64,000 nucleotides of DNA, taken from positions 124,001-188,000 of the forward strand of contig CAVUBD010000035.1 in the NCBI GenBank assembly GCA_963739615.1, written 5' to 3'. Positions 53,324-63,128 of this stretch are shown here, in pieces; the stretch's first letter is position 1, and each line of letters starts with the position of its first letter. Below the pieces are notes generated by a model. That model saw only the letters and a program-made list of their open reading frames with translations, did no database searches and had not been told where the DNA came from. Both the position numbers and the translations under genes were made by a program. The DNA is from Palsa-504 sp963739615 (lineage in GTDB: Bacteria; Actinomycetota; Actinomycetes; Streptosporangiales; Streptosporangiaceae).

Positions 53324-55000
53324 CTATGCCGCGGCCGGGCCGGGCTGGATGCCCAGGTGGCGGAACAGGGTGGCCATGTCGGTTCGGAGGTGCTCGTAGT
53401 CCTGGTCGATGGGGGTCAGCCTGGTGGGGACGTGGTTGTGCCGGCGGATCTGGACGCTGGCCAGGATCGGGGCGATGACGTGGTCCCGGAGGGTGAGCAG
53501 CGCCGATATGGTCCGGGCGGCCGGGCCGGGCAGATAGTAGCGGCGGGTGCGCGCGGGTTTGCCGACGAGGTTCTTGCCGCGGAGTTTGCGCAGGTCGTAG
53601 GCGGCCTGGCGGGTGTTGTAGGTGGCGTGGGTCTGCCCGGTCATGGCGTGGACCCTGGCGGTCATGTCGGCCACGGTGAACCCGTCGGGAGATGCGGCGA
53701 GGGCGAGCACGGCGGCCAGGGCGGCGCGGATCCGGGGCTTGTTCACATCGATGCCGCCGACCCGGCTGGCGCCCAGTTGCGCGGGCAGCGGCAGCTGATC
53801 CAGCGTGCCGTCGGGGATGAAGCCGATATCGACGCAGTCCAGCGCGGTGCAGAACCGCTGGCACATGCCGGCCAGCCGGGCGACGATCTGGGGGAAACGC
53901 TCCAGTGCCCGGCCACAGCCCAGCTGGCTGGTGTTGTGGGTAATCGCTTCGAACCGGAGGACGCGCGCGCCTTTGGTGTAGCCCTTGAGTGTCAGCAGCC
54001 CGAAGTGGACTTTGAACACCGTCAGGTCCCACGCAGGTGTCTCGAGCACGACCCCGACCCGGGGCGAGGGATATGTGCCGTACTTGCCGGGACGGCGGCG
54101 GGCCCCGAACAAGGTCCGCAAGGCCGGGATGTCCAGCCGGGACCGGGTCCGGTCCAGCATGGCGTTGAACACCCGGTCCATGTGACCGCCGTAGGCAAAC
54201 AGCAGGTTACGGGAGTACTCGGCCTGGTAGACCGAGTAGGCGTAGGTGAAGCAGGTCCGCCGCTGATCGGCCAGGTCCAGGCCGAAGATCAGGCACGCGG
54301 TGTAGATCCACCGGTCGATGACCTGGCCCAGCCGCCCTGCAGCCGCATCCTGCGACAAGGTGTCTGCGATCTGGGCCAGGCCGGCCGGATCCGTGGTACC
54401 AGTAAAGCAGTTGCCCTCCTTGGCAAAGCCGATCCCGGCCGCCTGCGCGGTCACTGCCACAAACTCGTGGCCGTTCAGGATGACCTGCGCGGCGAACGGC
54501 GCATGGCCTGCCATCTTGATCGTCAGGTGCCCCCACCGGGAGTCCATGATGTGGAAGCTGTAGTGATTCACGTAGGTGCGCTTCCTGGCCAGGGTGCCGA
54601 TTACCGTGCCGTCCGCGGACCGGCGAACATCCCATACCATCGCCGGGGCCCTGGCGACCAGGATCATGAACACGCCCGGTCCCACTGAATGGGTGCGCAG
54701 GTACTCCTCCGCGATCAGGTGCTTGCGTTCCCCTGCCGTGCAGTCGATCACCGGGACGGCGTTGTCAGCGGCCCAGGCCCGTACCCGCCGCGCGAACCGG
54801 CCCGCCAGGCGCATCAGGTGAGTGTTGTCCAGCACCGCATCCGCCTCCGCGTCACTGCCCCCGATCAGCCGCCGCCACCAGGTCCGGAACCCGCCCGCGC
54901 TGCTGCCCAGCGGATAGTAGGCGTTCAGCACGATCCGGTCCACGCAGTCATACGAGCCGGTCAGCAGCCCTGCATACCGCGCCGCGAAGTCATCAGCCAT
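53324..55000 (-). CDS. 558-residue protein of unknown function with C-terminal winged helix
   Basis: Starts MADDFAARYAGLLTGSYDCVDRIVLNAYYPLG. The N-terminal half carries VPVIDCTAGERKHLIAEEYL and WGHLTIKMAGHAPFAAQVILNGHE. The centre has VGVVLETPAWDLTVFKVHFGLLTLKGYTKG. The C-terminal 110 residues (FTVADMTARVHAMTGQTHATYNTRQAAYDLRKLRGKNLVGK) look like a winged helix. From memory, close relatives recur as multi-copy 'hypothetical' genes in actinobacteria, which would suit a mobile or parasitic element, but no DDE or HUH motif is recognised. No Shine-Dalgarno precedes the ATG. It sits beside a decayed recombinase module. Confidence 0.7.
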   Translation of the reverse strand: MADDFAARYAGLLTGSYDCVDRIVLNAYYPLGSSAGGFRTWWRRLIGGSDAEADAVLDNTHLMRLAGRFARRVRAWAADNAVPVIDCTAGERKHLIAEEYLRTHSVGPGVFMILVARAPAMVWDVRRSADGTVIGTLARKRTYVNHYSFHIMDSRWGHLTIKMAGHAPFAAQVILNGHEFVAVTAQAAGIGFAKEGNCFTGTTDPAGLAQIADTLSQDAAAGRLGQVIDRWIYTACLIFGLDLADQRRTCFTYAYSVYQAEYSRNLLFAYGGHMDRVFNAMLDRTRSRLDIPALRTLFGARRRPGKYGTYPSPRVGVVLETPAWDLTVFKVHFGLLTLKGYTKGARVLRFEAITHNTSQLGCGRALERFPQIVARLAGMCQRFCTALDCVDIGFIPDGTLDQLPLPAQLGASRVGGIDVNKPRIRAALAAVLALAASPDGFTVADMTARVHAMTGQTHATYNTRQAAYDLRKLRGKNLVGKPARTRRYYLPGPAARTISALLTLRDHVIAPILASVQIRRHNHVPTRLTPIDQDYEHLRTDMATLFRHLGIQPGPAAA

Positions 55001-55326
55001 GCACTGAACGTGTCACTTTCATCGCTTACCGTCAGGCGAACTGCCCCGAAGGGGCCATTCCTTCCGGGCGAAGTCCCGGACGGAACGTAGGACCTTGCTT
55101 GACGGAAGCATCAATGTTGTGTTAGATGCAACATTGTGAGTGACGTCCGGCGCTCACAACGGACGACGCGTAACAGCCGGCCGCCTTGGTAATCCTCGAT
55201 CCTGAGATTCTCCATCTTGCCTCATGATCATTGAGACAAGTGAGGCCCCGGCCGTCTCGGCATTCTGAAGCACCGCAGGTCAGCGGCTCGACGTTGCCTC
55301 AGGTTCGATCAGACAGGACACATCTG
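55001..55326. other. Intergenic region with an 8-bp inverted repeat
   Basis: 326 bases without a clear gene. caatgttg (55112-55119) and caacattg (55129-55136) are perfect arms; between and within them gatgcaa matches half of the TTGCATCWGATGCAA palindrome seen at 52794 and 59476. It may be the promoter region of the divergent units. Confidence 0.5.
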
Positions 55327-55996
55327 ATGCTGGCCGATGGGGTTAGGCATCTTGATCCGGCGTCGGCTGTGTTCGAGGCGATGCTGGAGGGGTGGGCGAC
55401 GCAGCAGCGTGCCCGGTTCTTGAAGGTCAGCACGACGGGCCACGGCTGGAGCTGGGGCGGCGGTCGCGGCATCAGGAATCAGTACCCGTGGCAGTGGGAA
55501 TCGGCGGAGGCCGAAGCGTTCATAACTCATTCGCCGGTCGCGGTGTCCACGGCCAGGAACTACCAGAACACGCTGCGGCTGTTCTGCGGCTACGCGTCTG
55601 ATGCCCGTTACGGGTGGGCGGCGAAGTGCCTGGAGCACTTCGGCTCGGCACCACGGCAGATCCTTGATGAGTGGAACACGGACCTGTTCCAGACCTCGGA
55701 TCTGGTGCCGCTGCTGGCCGAGCGCGGCATCCACCTGTCCCGTGAGCAGGTCTACCGGCTGGTGACTCAGGTCCCGCAGCGCCTTTCAACCGACACGCTG
55801 GCGGCGTTGTGCGACATCCTGGAATGCCAGCAACGACCTGATCGAGATCAAGGTCGTCAGCAAGCAGGTCCGTAAGGCGGCCGGCGAATCCGGCCGGGCA
55901 GCACCGCCAGTGCGGCGCAGCACGATCCGCCGCCCGACCTGTCGTGACAGCGGCTGGCCGGCTGGCGAGTCACTGGCTCGCGTCAGTCCTGCCTGA
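55327..55996 (+). pseudogene. Tyrosine recombinase N-terminus fused to an XRE-type partner, frameshifted
   Basis: Reads DPASAVFEAMLEGWATQQRARFL, then (after a frame excursion) YPWQWESAEAEAF and VAVSTARNYQNTLRLFCGYASDARYGW, as in the N-terminal SAM-like domain of a known actinobacterial integrase family. Its catalytic domain is missing: the frame passes directly into LVPLLAERGIHLSREQVYRLVTQVPQRLSTDTLAALCDILECQ, the small HTH protein that normally lies between two integrase genes. One further frameshift near 55828 moves NDLIEIKVVSKQVRKAAGESG out of frame to a stop at 55996. Confidence 0.6.
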
Positions 55997-56098
55997 TCAG
56001 ACTCCGTGCCGAAGATGGACAACGAGGTCGCGGCCGAGCGACCTCGCACGGCCAAGGGGAGCACGGGCGCGCGAAGCACGAGATGAAGCCTACTGTAA

Positions 56099-58246
56099 GT
56101 GCATCCTGCCGCCCTGGTGACGACCCCGGCCACATATCCGCTGGCGCTGGTCCGGCTGGCGCACGCGCTGCTGGGTGCCGGGTATCAGGCGGTCGTGGCC
56201 CCGGCCTGCGCCGGGTGCGGCAGGATCACGATCGACCTGCGGCGAAAGACCGCATCGGCCGGGTCTGCGGAACTGAGCGGCCCGCGACGGCGAGGGAACA
56301 TGAGCTCGTTGCGGCCAGCCCAAGCGGATCTACGCCCGGCGTCCCGAGGGCGGGATCTGCTCGGCCTGCTATGACAAGGACGAGCAGGTCGTGACGGAAT
56401 GCAGCGGGTGCGGTCGCAAGCGCCGGGCTGCCACCCGGATGCCTGATGGCAGCGCTCGCTGCCAGTTCTGCACCACCCGCCCGGCTCGCACGTGCTCGGC
56501 CTGCGGCCATCAGCGCACCGTCGCCGGGACCACAGACGCCGGCCCGGTCTGCGCCTCGTGCTACCAGGCTCCGCAGCGGCCATGCGGGCGTTGCGGCCGG
56601 ACCCGCAAGATCGCAAGGCGTGCGACAACATCCACCCCTGATCTGTGCTACGGCTGCTACCAAGGCGCGTTCTCAGTCTGCTCGATCTGCGGGGAAACCA
56701 GGCCCTGCCAGCGGATCTCCTCCAGCAGCCCGATCTGCCGCGGCTGCCGGACCCGTCCTCCCCGCCCCTGCTTTCGGTGCGGGCGCGACCGCCCCGTTCA
56801 GGCGGAATGGCCCGCCGGACCGGTCTGCACCGGCTGCTACGAGCATGTCCGCCGCCACCCAGCCGAATGCGCAGGATGCGGAGCGGTGCGACCGCTGATC
56901 GGCAGCAACGACCAGGGAAGACCGGTCTGCGGTCCCTGCGCCGGAACTCCTGAGCTGGACTACACCTGCCGCGAGTGTGGACGGGGAGGCCAGATCCACA
57001 GCGGCGGGCGCTGCTTTGGATGCGTCCTGGCTGAGCGTGCTCACGGATTGCTCGCCGGACCCAGCGGGGAGGTCTCAGCCCAGTTGCATCCGCTGTTCGC
57101 GGCACTCACCACGGTCAGCAACCCCGCCACCGTGGTGACCTGGCTGGGCAAGAGTCGGTCGGCGCAGCTACTCGGCGGCCTGGCCAGGACAGACAACCCT
57201 GTCACCCATGACTTGCTCGATGACCTGCCGCAAACCCAGGCCCTGCGCTACGTCAGGGACATGCTGGTCACCTCCGGCGTGCTGCCCGCGCGCAACGAGC
57301 ACCTAGAGCGACTGGGGTCCTGGCTGGAGCACCTGCTGCACGACAAACCGGCCCACCACGCTCGGCTGATCAGGCCCTTCGCGCACTGGTTCGTGCTCCG
57401 ACGCGCCCGCCGGACCGCCGCCTGCCGGACCTTCACCCGGGGATCGGCCGACTTCGCGCGGGCCCGCGTCCTGGCCGCCCTCGACCTCCTGTCCTGGCTG
57501 GATCAGCCCGGCCAGGACCTGCGCGACCTTACCCAGACCGATTTGGACAGGTGGCTGACCGAGGGCACTACCACTCGGCGGGCCGTGCGCTACTTCCTCC
57601 AGTGGGCACATGGCCGTGGCCTGGCCGGTGACCTGAGCGTGCCGCTTCCCCCGCGCCAAGAACCAGAGCGCCTGCTCGCTGAGGACGACCATATCCATCA
57701 GCTCGACGCTGCCTCACCGACGAGGCCATGCCCTTGGACCTCCGGGTCGGGGGAGCGCTCGTCTTGCTTTTCGGGATGCTGGTCAGCAGGATCACCCAGC
57801 TGACCAAGGACGACGTGATCGAAGACAGTCAGGCCACCTGGCTGGCTATCGATGGGCATCGCCTCCTGCTGCCGGCAAGGCTGGCGCACCTCGTCCGCCA
57901 GCTGCGCGACCAGGACGAGCCACGATGGACACTCGGTCGCCTGGGAACCCCGGTGCCATGGCTTTTCCCCGGCCAGAGTCCAGCCCGCCCGGCCGTGGAC
58001 GTCCTCTTCGGCGTCCGTCTGCACCGCTATGGCATCGACGCTCGTGCCGGGCGCAACACCGCCCGCCTTGCACTAGCTGCAGAACTTCCTGCCTCGGTGC
58101 TGGCTGACCTGACGGGAATCAGCGTCGGCACCGCCGAGCGCTGGTCCCAGTGGGCAAAGCGAGACTGGGCTGCCTATGTCGGCCAACGCACGGCCGATGA
58201 CCGAAGAGGTATCGGCAGCCAGAAACTTACTAATCCAACCCGCTAA
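56099..58246 (+). pseudogene. Zinc-ribbon-rich tyrosine recombinase-like protein, multiply disrupted
   Basis: Begins VHPAALVTTPATYPLALVRLAHALLGAGYQ, then a long array of CxxC ribbons (CSGCGRKRRAATRMPDGSARC, CSACGHQRT, CGRCGRTRK, CSICGETRPC and more), followed by a helical core-binding domain and a recombinase-like end (MLVSRITQLTKDDV holding the box I Arg, then RAGRNTARLALAAELPASVLADLTGISVGTAERW). Lesions: a frame change near 56260, TGA in place of a Cys codon near 56300, and a one-base loss near 57703. Box II His is Asn. Partner of the gene at 55327; together they are a decayed integrase module. Confidence 0.7.
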
Positions 58247-58300
58247 ACATGCTAATCACCGCTAAGATTAGGTCGTTTGTTAAGTTGGTTGGGAGGTTCC

Positions 58301-59368
58301 GTGCGCAGCTTCACAGACCTTGACGCCCTCATCGGGATGGTGCCCTCGCAGGTCGTCACCCGGCTCAGCGCCATTGACTTCGGCCGGGGCTCGGAAGCGC
58401 TCTACCGTGACCAGATGCCGGGGCTGCTTACCGAACTCGCCGACCGGGCCCGGGTCCTGAGCATAACCGCCTCATCAGCCATCGAGGGCATCATCGTCGC
58501 CGACGCCGACCGCGCCCAGCGGATTATCGACCGGCGGACGACGACGCTGCGCAACCGCAGCGAGCAGGAACTCGCCGGCTACCGCGACGCCCAGGACTAC
58601 CTGTTCCGGGAGGACTGGCGCCCGCTGAACGCCGGCCTGATCCTGCACCTGCACCGGCTGCTGTTCGCTCATACGGCTATGCCCGGCGGGGGCTTCAAGA
58701 CAGAAGACAACCTTGTCGTGGACCGCTCGCCCGACGGCTCGACAACCGTCCGCTTCAAGCCGGTGCCCGCCGCGAGCACCCCGTTCGCCGTCGACGACCT
58801 GATCAAGCGCTACCAGGAAGCGGTCGCGGCGGGCGAGCACCACCCGGTGCTCCTATCCGGCCTGTTCATCCTCGACCTTCTCGTCATCCACCCTTTCGAG
58901 GACGGCAACGGACGGGTCGCCCGCCTGCTCACCGGCGCCCTGCTTGGCGAGCACGGCTACACGGTGGGCTGCTACGTGAGCCTTGAGCAGGAGATCGCCG
59001 AATCGGCCGACACCTACTACCAGGCGCTCCTGGACTCCACCCACGGCTGGCACGAAGGGACAGCCGACCCGTGGGCCTGGCTCGGCTACTTCACCAGCAT
59101 GATCGCCAGCGCCTACGCCGTCTTCGCCGACCGCGCCGCGGCCGCCCGAACCCCGGGGACCAAGCAGGAGCGGGTCCGCGAGCACATACTGCGTCACGCG
59201 CCAGCCACGTTCCGCCTCGCTGACATCAGGACGGCAGTGCCAGGCGTCAGCGACCAGACGATCCGGCTCGCCCTGGAGCAGTTGCGGGGCGAAGGCAAGG
59301 TCCGGGCCGACGGAACAGGCCGCTCCGCCACCTGGACGCGGATCCCGAATACCGCACCCTCCGAATAA
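58301..59368 (+). CDS. Fic-family protein AMPylase with N-terminal inhibitory helix
   Basis: 355 residues from GTG 58301 (GGGAGGTTCC upstream). An N-terminal helical domain with the inhibitory motif SSAIEG (Ser...Glu-Gly), then the Fic core with HPFEDGNGRVAR, a flap region FKTEDNLVVDRSPDGSTTVRFKPVPA, and a C-terminal winged helix (FRLADIRTAVPGVSDQTIRLALEQLRGEGKV). Self-inhibited class II Fic architecture. The second half is repeated at 60271-60739 with VapBC between the copies. Confidence 0.92.
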   Translation: MRSFTDLDALIGMVPSQVVTRLSAIDFGRGSEALYRDQMPGLLTELADRARVLSITASSAIEGIIVADADRAQRIIDRRTTTLRNRSEQELAGYRDAQDYLFREDWRPLNAGLILHLHRLLFAHTAMPGGGFKTEDNLVVDRSPDGSTTVRFKPVPAASTPFAVDDLIKRYQEAVAAGEHHPVLLSGLFILDLLVIHPFEDGNGRVARLLTGALLGEHGYTVGCYVSLEQEIAESADTYYQALLDSTHGWHEGTADPWAWLGYFTSMIASAYAVFADRAAAARTPGTKQERVREHILRHAPATFRLADIRTAVPGVSDQTIRLALEQLRGEGKVRADGTGRSATWTRIPNTAPSE

Positions 59369-59475
59369 GTGCACTGCGCCAGCATGAGGCGCCGCTCTTG
59401 GGGAAGGAATGCCAGCTCAGGAGGGGTGTGGCTAGGTGGTCGCACCCCTCCCGAGGGCTAGCTGGACGCCGTTCG

Positions 59476-59490
59476 TTGCATCTGATGCAA
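59476..59490. promoter_or_regulatory. Palindrome TTGCATCTGATGCAA upstream of VapBC
   Basis: Perfect 7-bp arms around T, 78 bases before the VapB start; same site as 52794-52808. Possible operator. Confidence 0.55.
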
Positions 59491-59567
59491 GATGTCAGAT
59501 CCCGGCGATGCAGTGTGCAATGAGCAGCACAGCGACCGCACCGTCAGGGTGCTGCTAATATGCTTTT

Positions 59568-59828
59568 ATGCGCACCACGATTGACATGCCCCCGACCTTG
59601 ATCCGAGCGGCGAAGGCGCGTGCTGCCGAGCATGGTGAGAGCCTCAAGGACCTCGTCAGCCGGGCGGTAGCGCATGAGGTAGGCCTTCCCTCCACGCCAA
59701 GGGGGAAGACGGGACGGGTGACGCTACCGCTGATCGCGCGTGATGCCACGCCGACGGTCCTCGTCACCAATAAGGACATCGAGAACGCGTTCGATGCCGA
59801 AGACGTGGAGAGGTACGCCGCCCAGTGA
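59568..59828 (+). CDS. VapB-type ribbon-helix-helix antitoxin
   Basis: 86 residues: MRTTIDMPPTLIRAAKARAAEHGESLKDLVSRAVAHEV, a clear RHH DNA-binding half, then a toxin-binding tail (PTVLVTNKDIENAFDAEDVERYAAQ). No strong Shine-Dalgarno is seen before ATG 59568. The stop overlaps the toxin start (GTGA), ensuring coupled translation. The pair is inserted between two Fic copies. Confidence 0.9.
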   Translation: MRTTIDMPPTLIRAAKARAAEHGESLKDLVSRAVAHEVGLPSTPRGKTGRVTLPLIARDATPTVLVTNKDIENAFDAEDVERYAAQ

Positions 59829-60250
59829 AGCTGGTAGACGTGGGCGCCTGGCTGGCCGCTGTCTGGGGGCGGCACGTGCACCATCCGGTCGCGGCGGACT
59901 GGTTCGGCAAGGAGACGGATGACATCGTCTTCTGCCGGGTCACGCAGATGGGGCTGCTCCGGCTGCTGTCCAACCCGGTCATCATGGGCGATGATGCCAT
60001 CGACCGCAGCCAGGCGTGGCGAACCTACGATCAGCTCTGGGCTGACGAGCGCGTTCTGTGGGCAGACGAGCCGGCGGAACTGGACGCGGTCTGGCGGGCG
60101 ATTTCCGCGCGTGATGACAAGAGCCACAAGCTGTGGACCGATGACTACCTGGCAGCCTTTGCCCAGGCCAGCGACGCCACGCTGACAACCCTCGACCGCA
60201 AGATGCCCGCCCGCTACCCCTCTGTCCGGGTGGAACTGCTGCTCCCCTGA
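59825..60250 (+). CDS. VapC-family PIN-domain toxin
   Basis: 141 residues, start GTG 59825 overlapping VapB by 4 bases. PIN residues: KLVDVGAWLAAV (Asp), FCRVTQMGLLRLLSNP (the region usually supplying conserved polar residues) and SHKLWTDDYLAAFAQASDATLTTLDRKM (Asp pair). Resembles the VapC group with TQxGLLRLLxN. Predicted ribonuclease. Its stop lies 20 bases before the start of the truncated second Fic copy, in the same frame. Confidence 0.9.
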   Translation: MKLVDVGAWLAAVWGRHVHHPVAADWFGKETDDIVFCRVTQMGLLRLLSNPVIMGDDAIDRSQAWRTYDQLWADERVLWADEPAELDAVWRAISARDDKSHKLWTDDYLAAFAQASDATLTTLDRKMPARYPSVRVELLLP

Positions 60251-60270
60251 CCCTGTCCGGCGCTCCACGG

Positions 60271-60739
60271 CGAGGACGGCAACGGGCGAGTCGCTCGCCT
60301 GCTCACCAGCGCCATGCTCAGCGAGCACGGCTACACGGTGGGCCGCTACGTGAGCCTTGAGCACGGGATCGCCGAATCGGCCGACGCTTACTACCAGGCG
60401 CTCCTGGACTCCACCCACGGCTGGCACAAAGGCACCGCCGACCCGTGGCCCTGGCTCGGCTACTTCACCAGCGTGATCGCCGGCGCCTACGCCGTCTTCA
60501 CCGATTGCGCGGCCGCGGCCCAGACCCCCGGGACCAAGCAGCAGCGCGTCCGCGAGCACATCCTGCGCCGCGCACCCGCGACGTTCCGTCTCGCCGACAT
60601 CAGGACGGCAATGCCAGGTGTCAGCGACCAGACGATCAGGCTCGTCCTGGAGCAGCTGAGGAACGAAGGCAAGGTGCGGGCCGACGGAACAGGCCGCTCC
60701 GCGACCTGGACACGGATGAATACCCCATCGTCCGGATAA
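60271..60739 (+). pseudogene. 5'-truncated second copy of the Fic gene
   Basis: From 60271 to 60739 the sequence is homologous, without gaps needed at the start, to 58897-59368 of the Fic gene: EDGNGRVARLLTSAMLSEHGYTVGRYVSLEHGIAESADAYYQALLDSTHGW, then TPGTKQQRVREHILRRAPATFRLADIRTA. The first codons read HGEDGNGR instead of HPFEDGNGR, and the N-terminal two thirds is absent. A start at ATG 60314 would give only a 141-residue C-terminal piece without the catalytic His. Confidence 0.85.
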
Positions 60740-60879
60740 GCGCTCCGCGCCAGCATCATCGGGTAGCCAAAACGGTGAATGCCGATAACTTTCATATTCG
60801 GGAGCTACGCAGGTCCTGCGGCAAGGTGAAGGATTAGACCTGGCGCCAACCACCGTGGTGGCGACCAGAAGGGATCGTC

Positions 60880-61707
60880 ATGTCCAGCATGACCACGTGG
60901 CCGGCTGACCGGCGGATCAGTATCCATGACCTGCAGGCGGCTACCGACCGGGGTGAGCGGTGGTCGATGCTCACCAGCTATGATACGATCACGGCCGGCT
61001 TGTTTGAGCAGGCTGGGGTGCGCGCGCTGCTTGTCGGTGACACCAGCGCCGAAATGGTGCTGGGTTACGGTGACACGCTGCCGGTGACGATGGACCATCT
61101 GATCCCGATGGTCCAGGCGGTGGTGCGCGGGACCAGGACCGCGCTTGTGGTGGCCGATCTGCCGTTCGGCAGTTACCAGGCCGGGCGGGAGGTCGCGCTG
61201 GCGAACGCGGTGCGGCATCTGAAGGAAGGCGGCGCGCAGGCGGTGAAGCTGGAGGGTGGCCGCCGGGTGGTGCCCCAGGTCGAGGCGCTGGCCGGGGCGG
61301 GTATCCCGGTGATGGGGCACCTCGGGCTGACGCCGCAGAGCGTCAACGTGCTGAGCGGTGTACGCCGGGTTCAGGGCCGCGGTGATGCCGGGGAGGACCT
61401 GCTGGCAGATGCGCGGGCGCTGGAGCGCGCAGGCGCGTTCGCGATCGTGCTGGAGTCCGTCCCAGCCGAACTCGGGCGGCGCGTCTCCGAGGCGCTGCGC
61501 ATCCCAACGATCGGCATCGGCGCCGGCCCCTGCTGCGACGCCCAGATCATGGTCTGGCAGGATATGGCCGGGCTGACCACCGGCCGGGTGCCCAGGTTCG
61601 TCAAACGCTACGCCGACACCTCTGGCATCTTGCTTGACGCCGCTCACCAGTACGTCATGGAGGTCGCCAGCCAGCGTTACCCCGACCAGGCGCACAGCTA
61701 CACGTAA
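60880..61707 (+). CDS. panB: 3-methyl-2-oxobutanoate hydroxymethyltransferase
   Basis: 275 residues, ATG 60880 after GAAGGGAT. Transfers a hydroxymethyl group from methylene-THF to ketoisovalerate in pantothenate synthesis. Motifs: MLTSYDTITAGLFEQAG, LLVGDTSAEMVLGY (metal Asp), VVADLPFGSYQ, AVKLEGG, GHLGLTPQSVNVLSGVRRVQG and IGIGAGPCCDAQIMVWQDMAGL. The C-terminus lacks the usual FPxxEHSF ending seen in many actinobacterial PanB and reads YPDQAHSYT. It may be a second paralogue, as no panC is nearby. Confidence 0.93.
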   Translation: MSSMTTWPADRRISIHDLQAATDRGERWSMLTSYDTITAGLFEQAGVRALLVGDTSAEMVLGYGDTLPVTMDHLIPMVQAVVRGTRTALVVADLPFGSYQAGREVALANAVRHLKEGGAQAVKLEGGRRVVPQVEALAGAGIPVMGHLGLTPQSVNVLSGVRRVQGRGDAGEDLLADARALERAGAFAIVLESVPAELGRRVSEALRIPTIGIGAGPCCDAQIMVWQDMAGLTTGRVPRFVKRYADTSGILLDAAHQYVMEVASQRYPDQAHSYT

Positions 61708-61814
61708 TCCTGCTGAGAGCGACAGGTCACCGACTGCCATGCACCGGTGCCGAGTTCTGGTCTGCCCGTGTCGGCAGAGTGGCCAGGCCCGGAATGGTGA
61801 CCGGGTTGTCCCGA

Positions 61815-62776
61815 TCACCGGCGCACCGTCAGCAGCGTCTTACCGGTTGTCTGCCTGGCCTCGATGGCCGCGTGCGCCTCTGCGGCCGCGGCCAGGTCGA
61901 ATTCCTGGCCGATGACCGGCCGGATGCGGCCTGCCGCCGCCTCGGCCAGCGCCATCCGGGCCAGTTTCAGCGACTCCTCGGCGCTCACCTGAGCGCCCGG
62001 CAGCAGGGTGACCCGGTGCGCCTGAGCGAGTTCGGCATTGACCGGGGCGAAGCCCCCGCTGGCCATGCCGAACGGGCAGAAACGGCCGCCGGCCCGAGCA
62101 GCCCGAACGCGGCCAGGCCGATGTCGCCGCCAACCCCGTCGAACACCACGTCCACCTCGCCCATGATGTGGCGGACCTGCCGGACCCAGCCGTCCTGGCT
62201 GTAGTCCACGGTCAGGTCGGCCCCGAGGCCACGGGCGACGGCGAGCTTGCCCGGCTGCCCGGCCAGCGCCACGACCCGGGCGCCGGCCCGGCGGGCGAGC
62301 TGGACCAGCAATGTCCCCACGCCGCCGGCCGCGGCCTCGACCAGCACGGTCTCGCCCGCGCGAAGCGCCGCCCGGTTCGCGAGCGCGAGGGCGGTACGAC
62401 CGTCGGCCAGCAAGGCCACGGCATCGCGCATCGCCAGGCCGTCCGGGACCTCGATGACCCGGCCGGCGGGTACGACCACGCGCTCGGCGTAGCCGCCGGT
62501 GCCGTTCAGGCTGGCCACGGCCCGGCGGCCGGCCAGCCGCACGTCCGCCTCGGCCCCGGTCACCGTGCCGCCGACGCCGTTGCCCAGGATCGCCGGCAAG
62601 GCGGGCAGCATCGACGGATGAGGCGGCTTACCCGCCCGGATCTGCGTTTCCACGAACGTCACGCCGGCCAGCTCGACGTCGATGATCACCTCGCCCGGGT
62701 CCGGCCTGGGTTCCGCCACCTCCGCGGGCTCCAGCACCCGGGGCGGCCCGAACTCCCGCACGACCACGGCACGCAC
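61815..62776 (-). CDS. Quinone oxidoreductase (zinc-independent MDR family), frame disrupted
   Basis: About 320 residues if repaired. N-terminal part from ATG 62776: MRAVVVREFGPPRVLEPAEVAEP, then AGVTFVETQIRAG, LLADGRTALAL and the NADPH site VLVEAAAGGVGTLLVQLARRAGARVVALAG. The end, MASGGFAPVNAEL to AHAAIEARQTTGKTLLTVRR, lies in another frame. One G appears missing at about 62085, where GPGGRFCPFG would be expected. No zinc-binding Cys residues, as in the QOR branch. Reduces quinones or enones with NADPH. Confidence 0.8.
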
Positions 62777-62888
62777 GACGGCGCCTCCTCGACCGGAGTG
62801 ACCCCGATTCGTATCCTAAGCCGCTGGGCGCCCCGAGGAGGCGCTCAGGTTTGACCTTCCAGCGGCTGGAAGGTGCACAGTCGGTCTC

Positions 62889-63128
62889 ATGAGCCAACCC
62901 GCCGAGCTGTTCACCATCGGGCAACTGGCCCGGCGCACCGGCGTGCCCGCCCGGACGATCAGGTTCTGGTCCGACGCTGGGCTGGTCCCGCCGCCGGTCG
63001 TGCCCGGCTTCGAGTGGCTGATCGCCGCGCTCCGCGCCGGCCTTCGGCTGCGCCGGCCTCGGCCGCGGCCATGCCCGCCCGCTGCCTACCGAACCGGCCG
63101 GTTAACATCCTGGGCGCATAATGGCGGG
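62889..63128 (+). pseudogene. MerR-family regulator remnant
   Basis: MSQPAELFTIGQLARRTGVPARTIRFWSDAGLVPP is the complete first HTH of a MerR protein. Right after it, where wing and dimer helix should follow, the sequence becomes VVPGFEWLIAALRAGLRLRRPRPRP, a short scar. The frame continues without a stop into the acetyltransferase, so an in-frame MerR-GNAT fusion of 243 residues is formally possible. Confidence 0.6.

Noticed and set aside
53172..54032. 286-codon minus-strand open frame with Pro/Arg-rich protein
   Set aside because: It lies in another frame of the 558-residue gene, has low-complexity Arg/Pro composition and no ribosome site; a GC-skew shadow.
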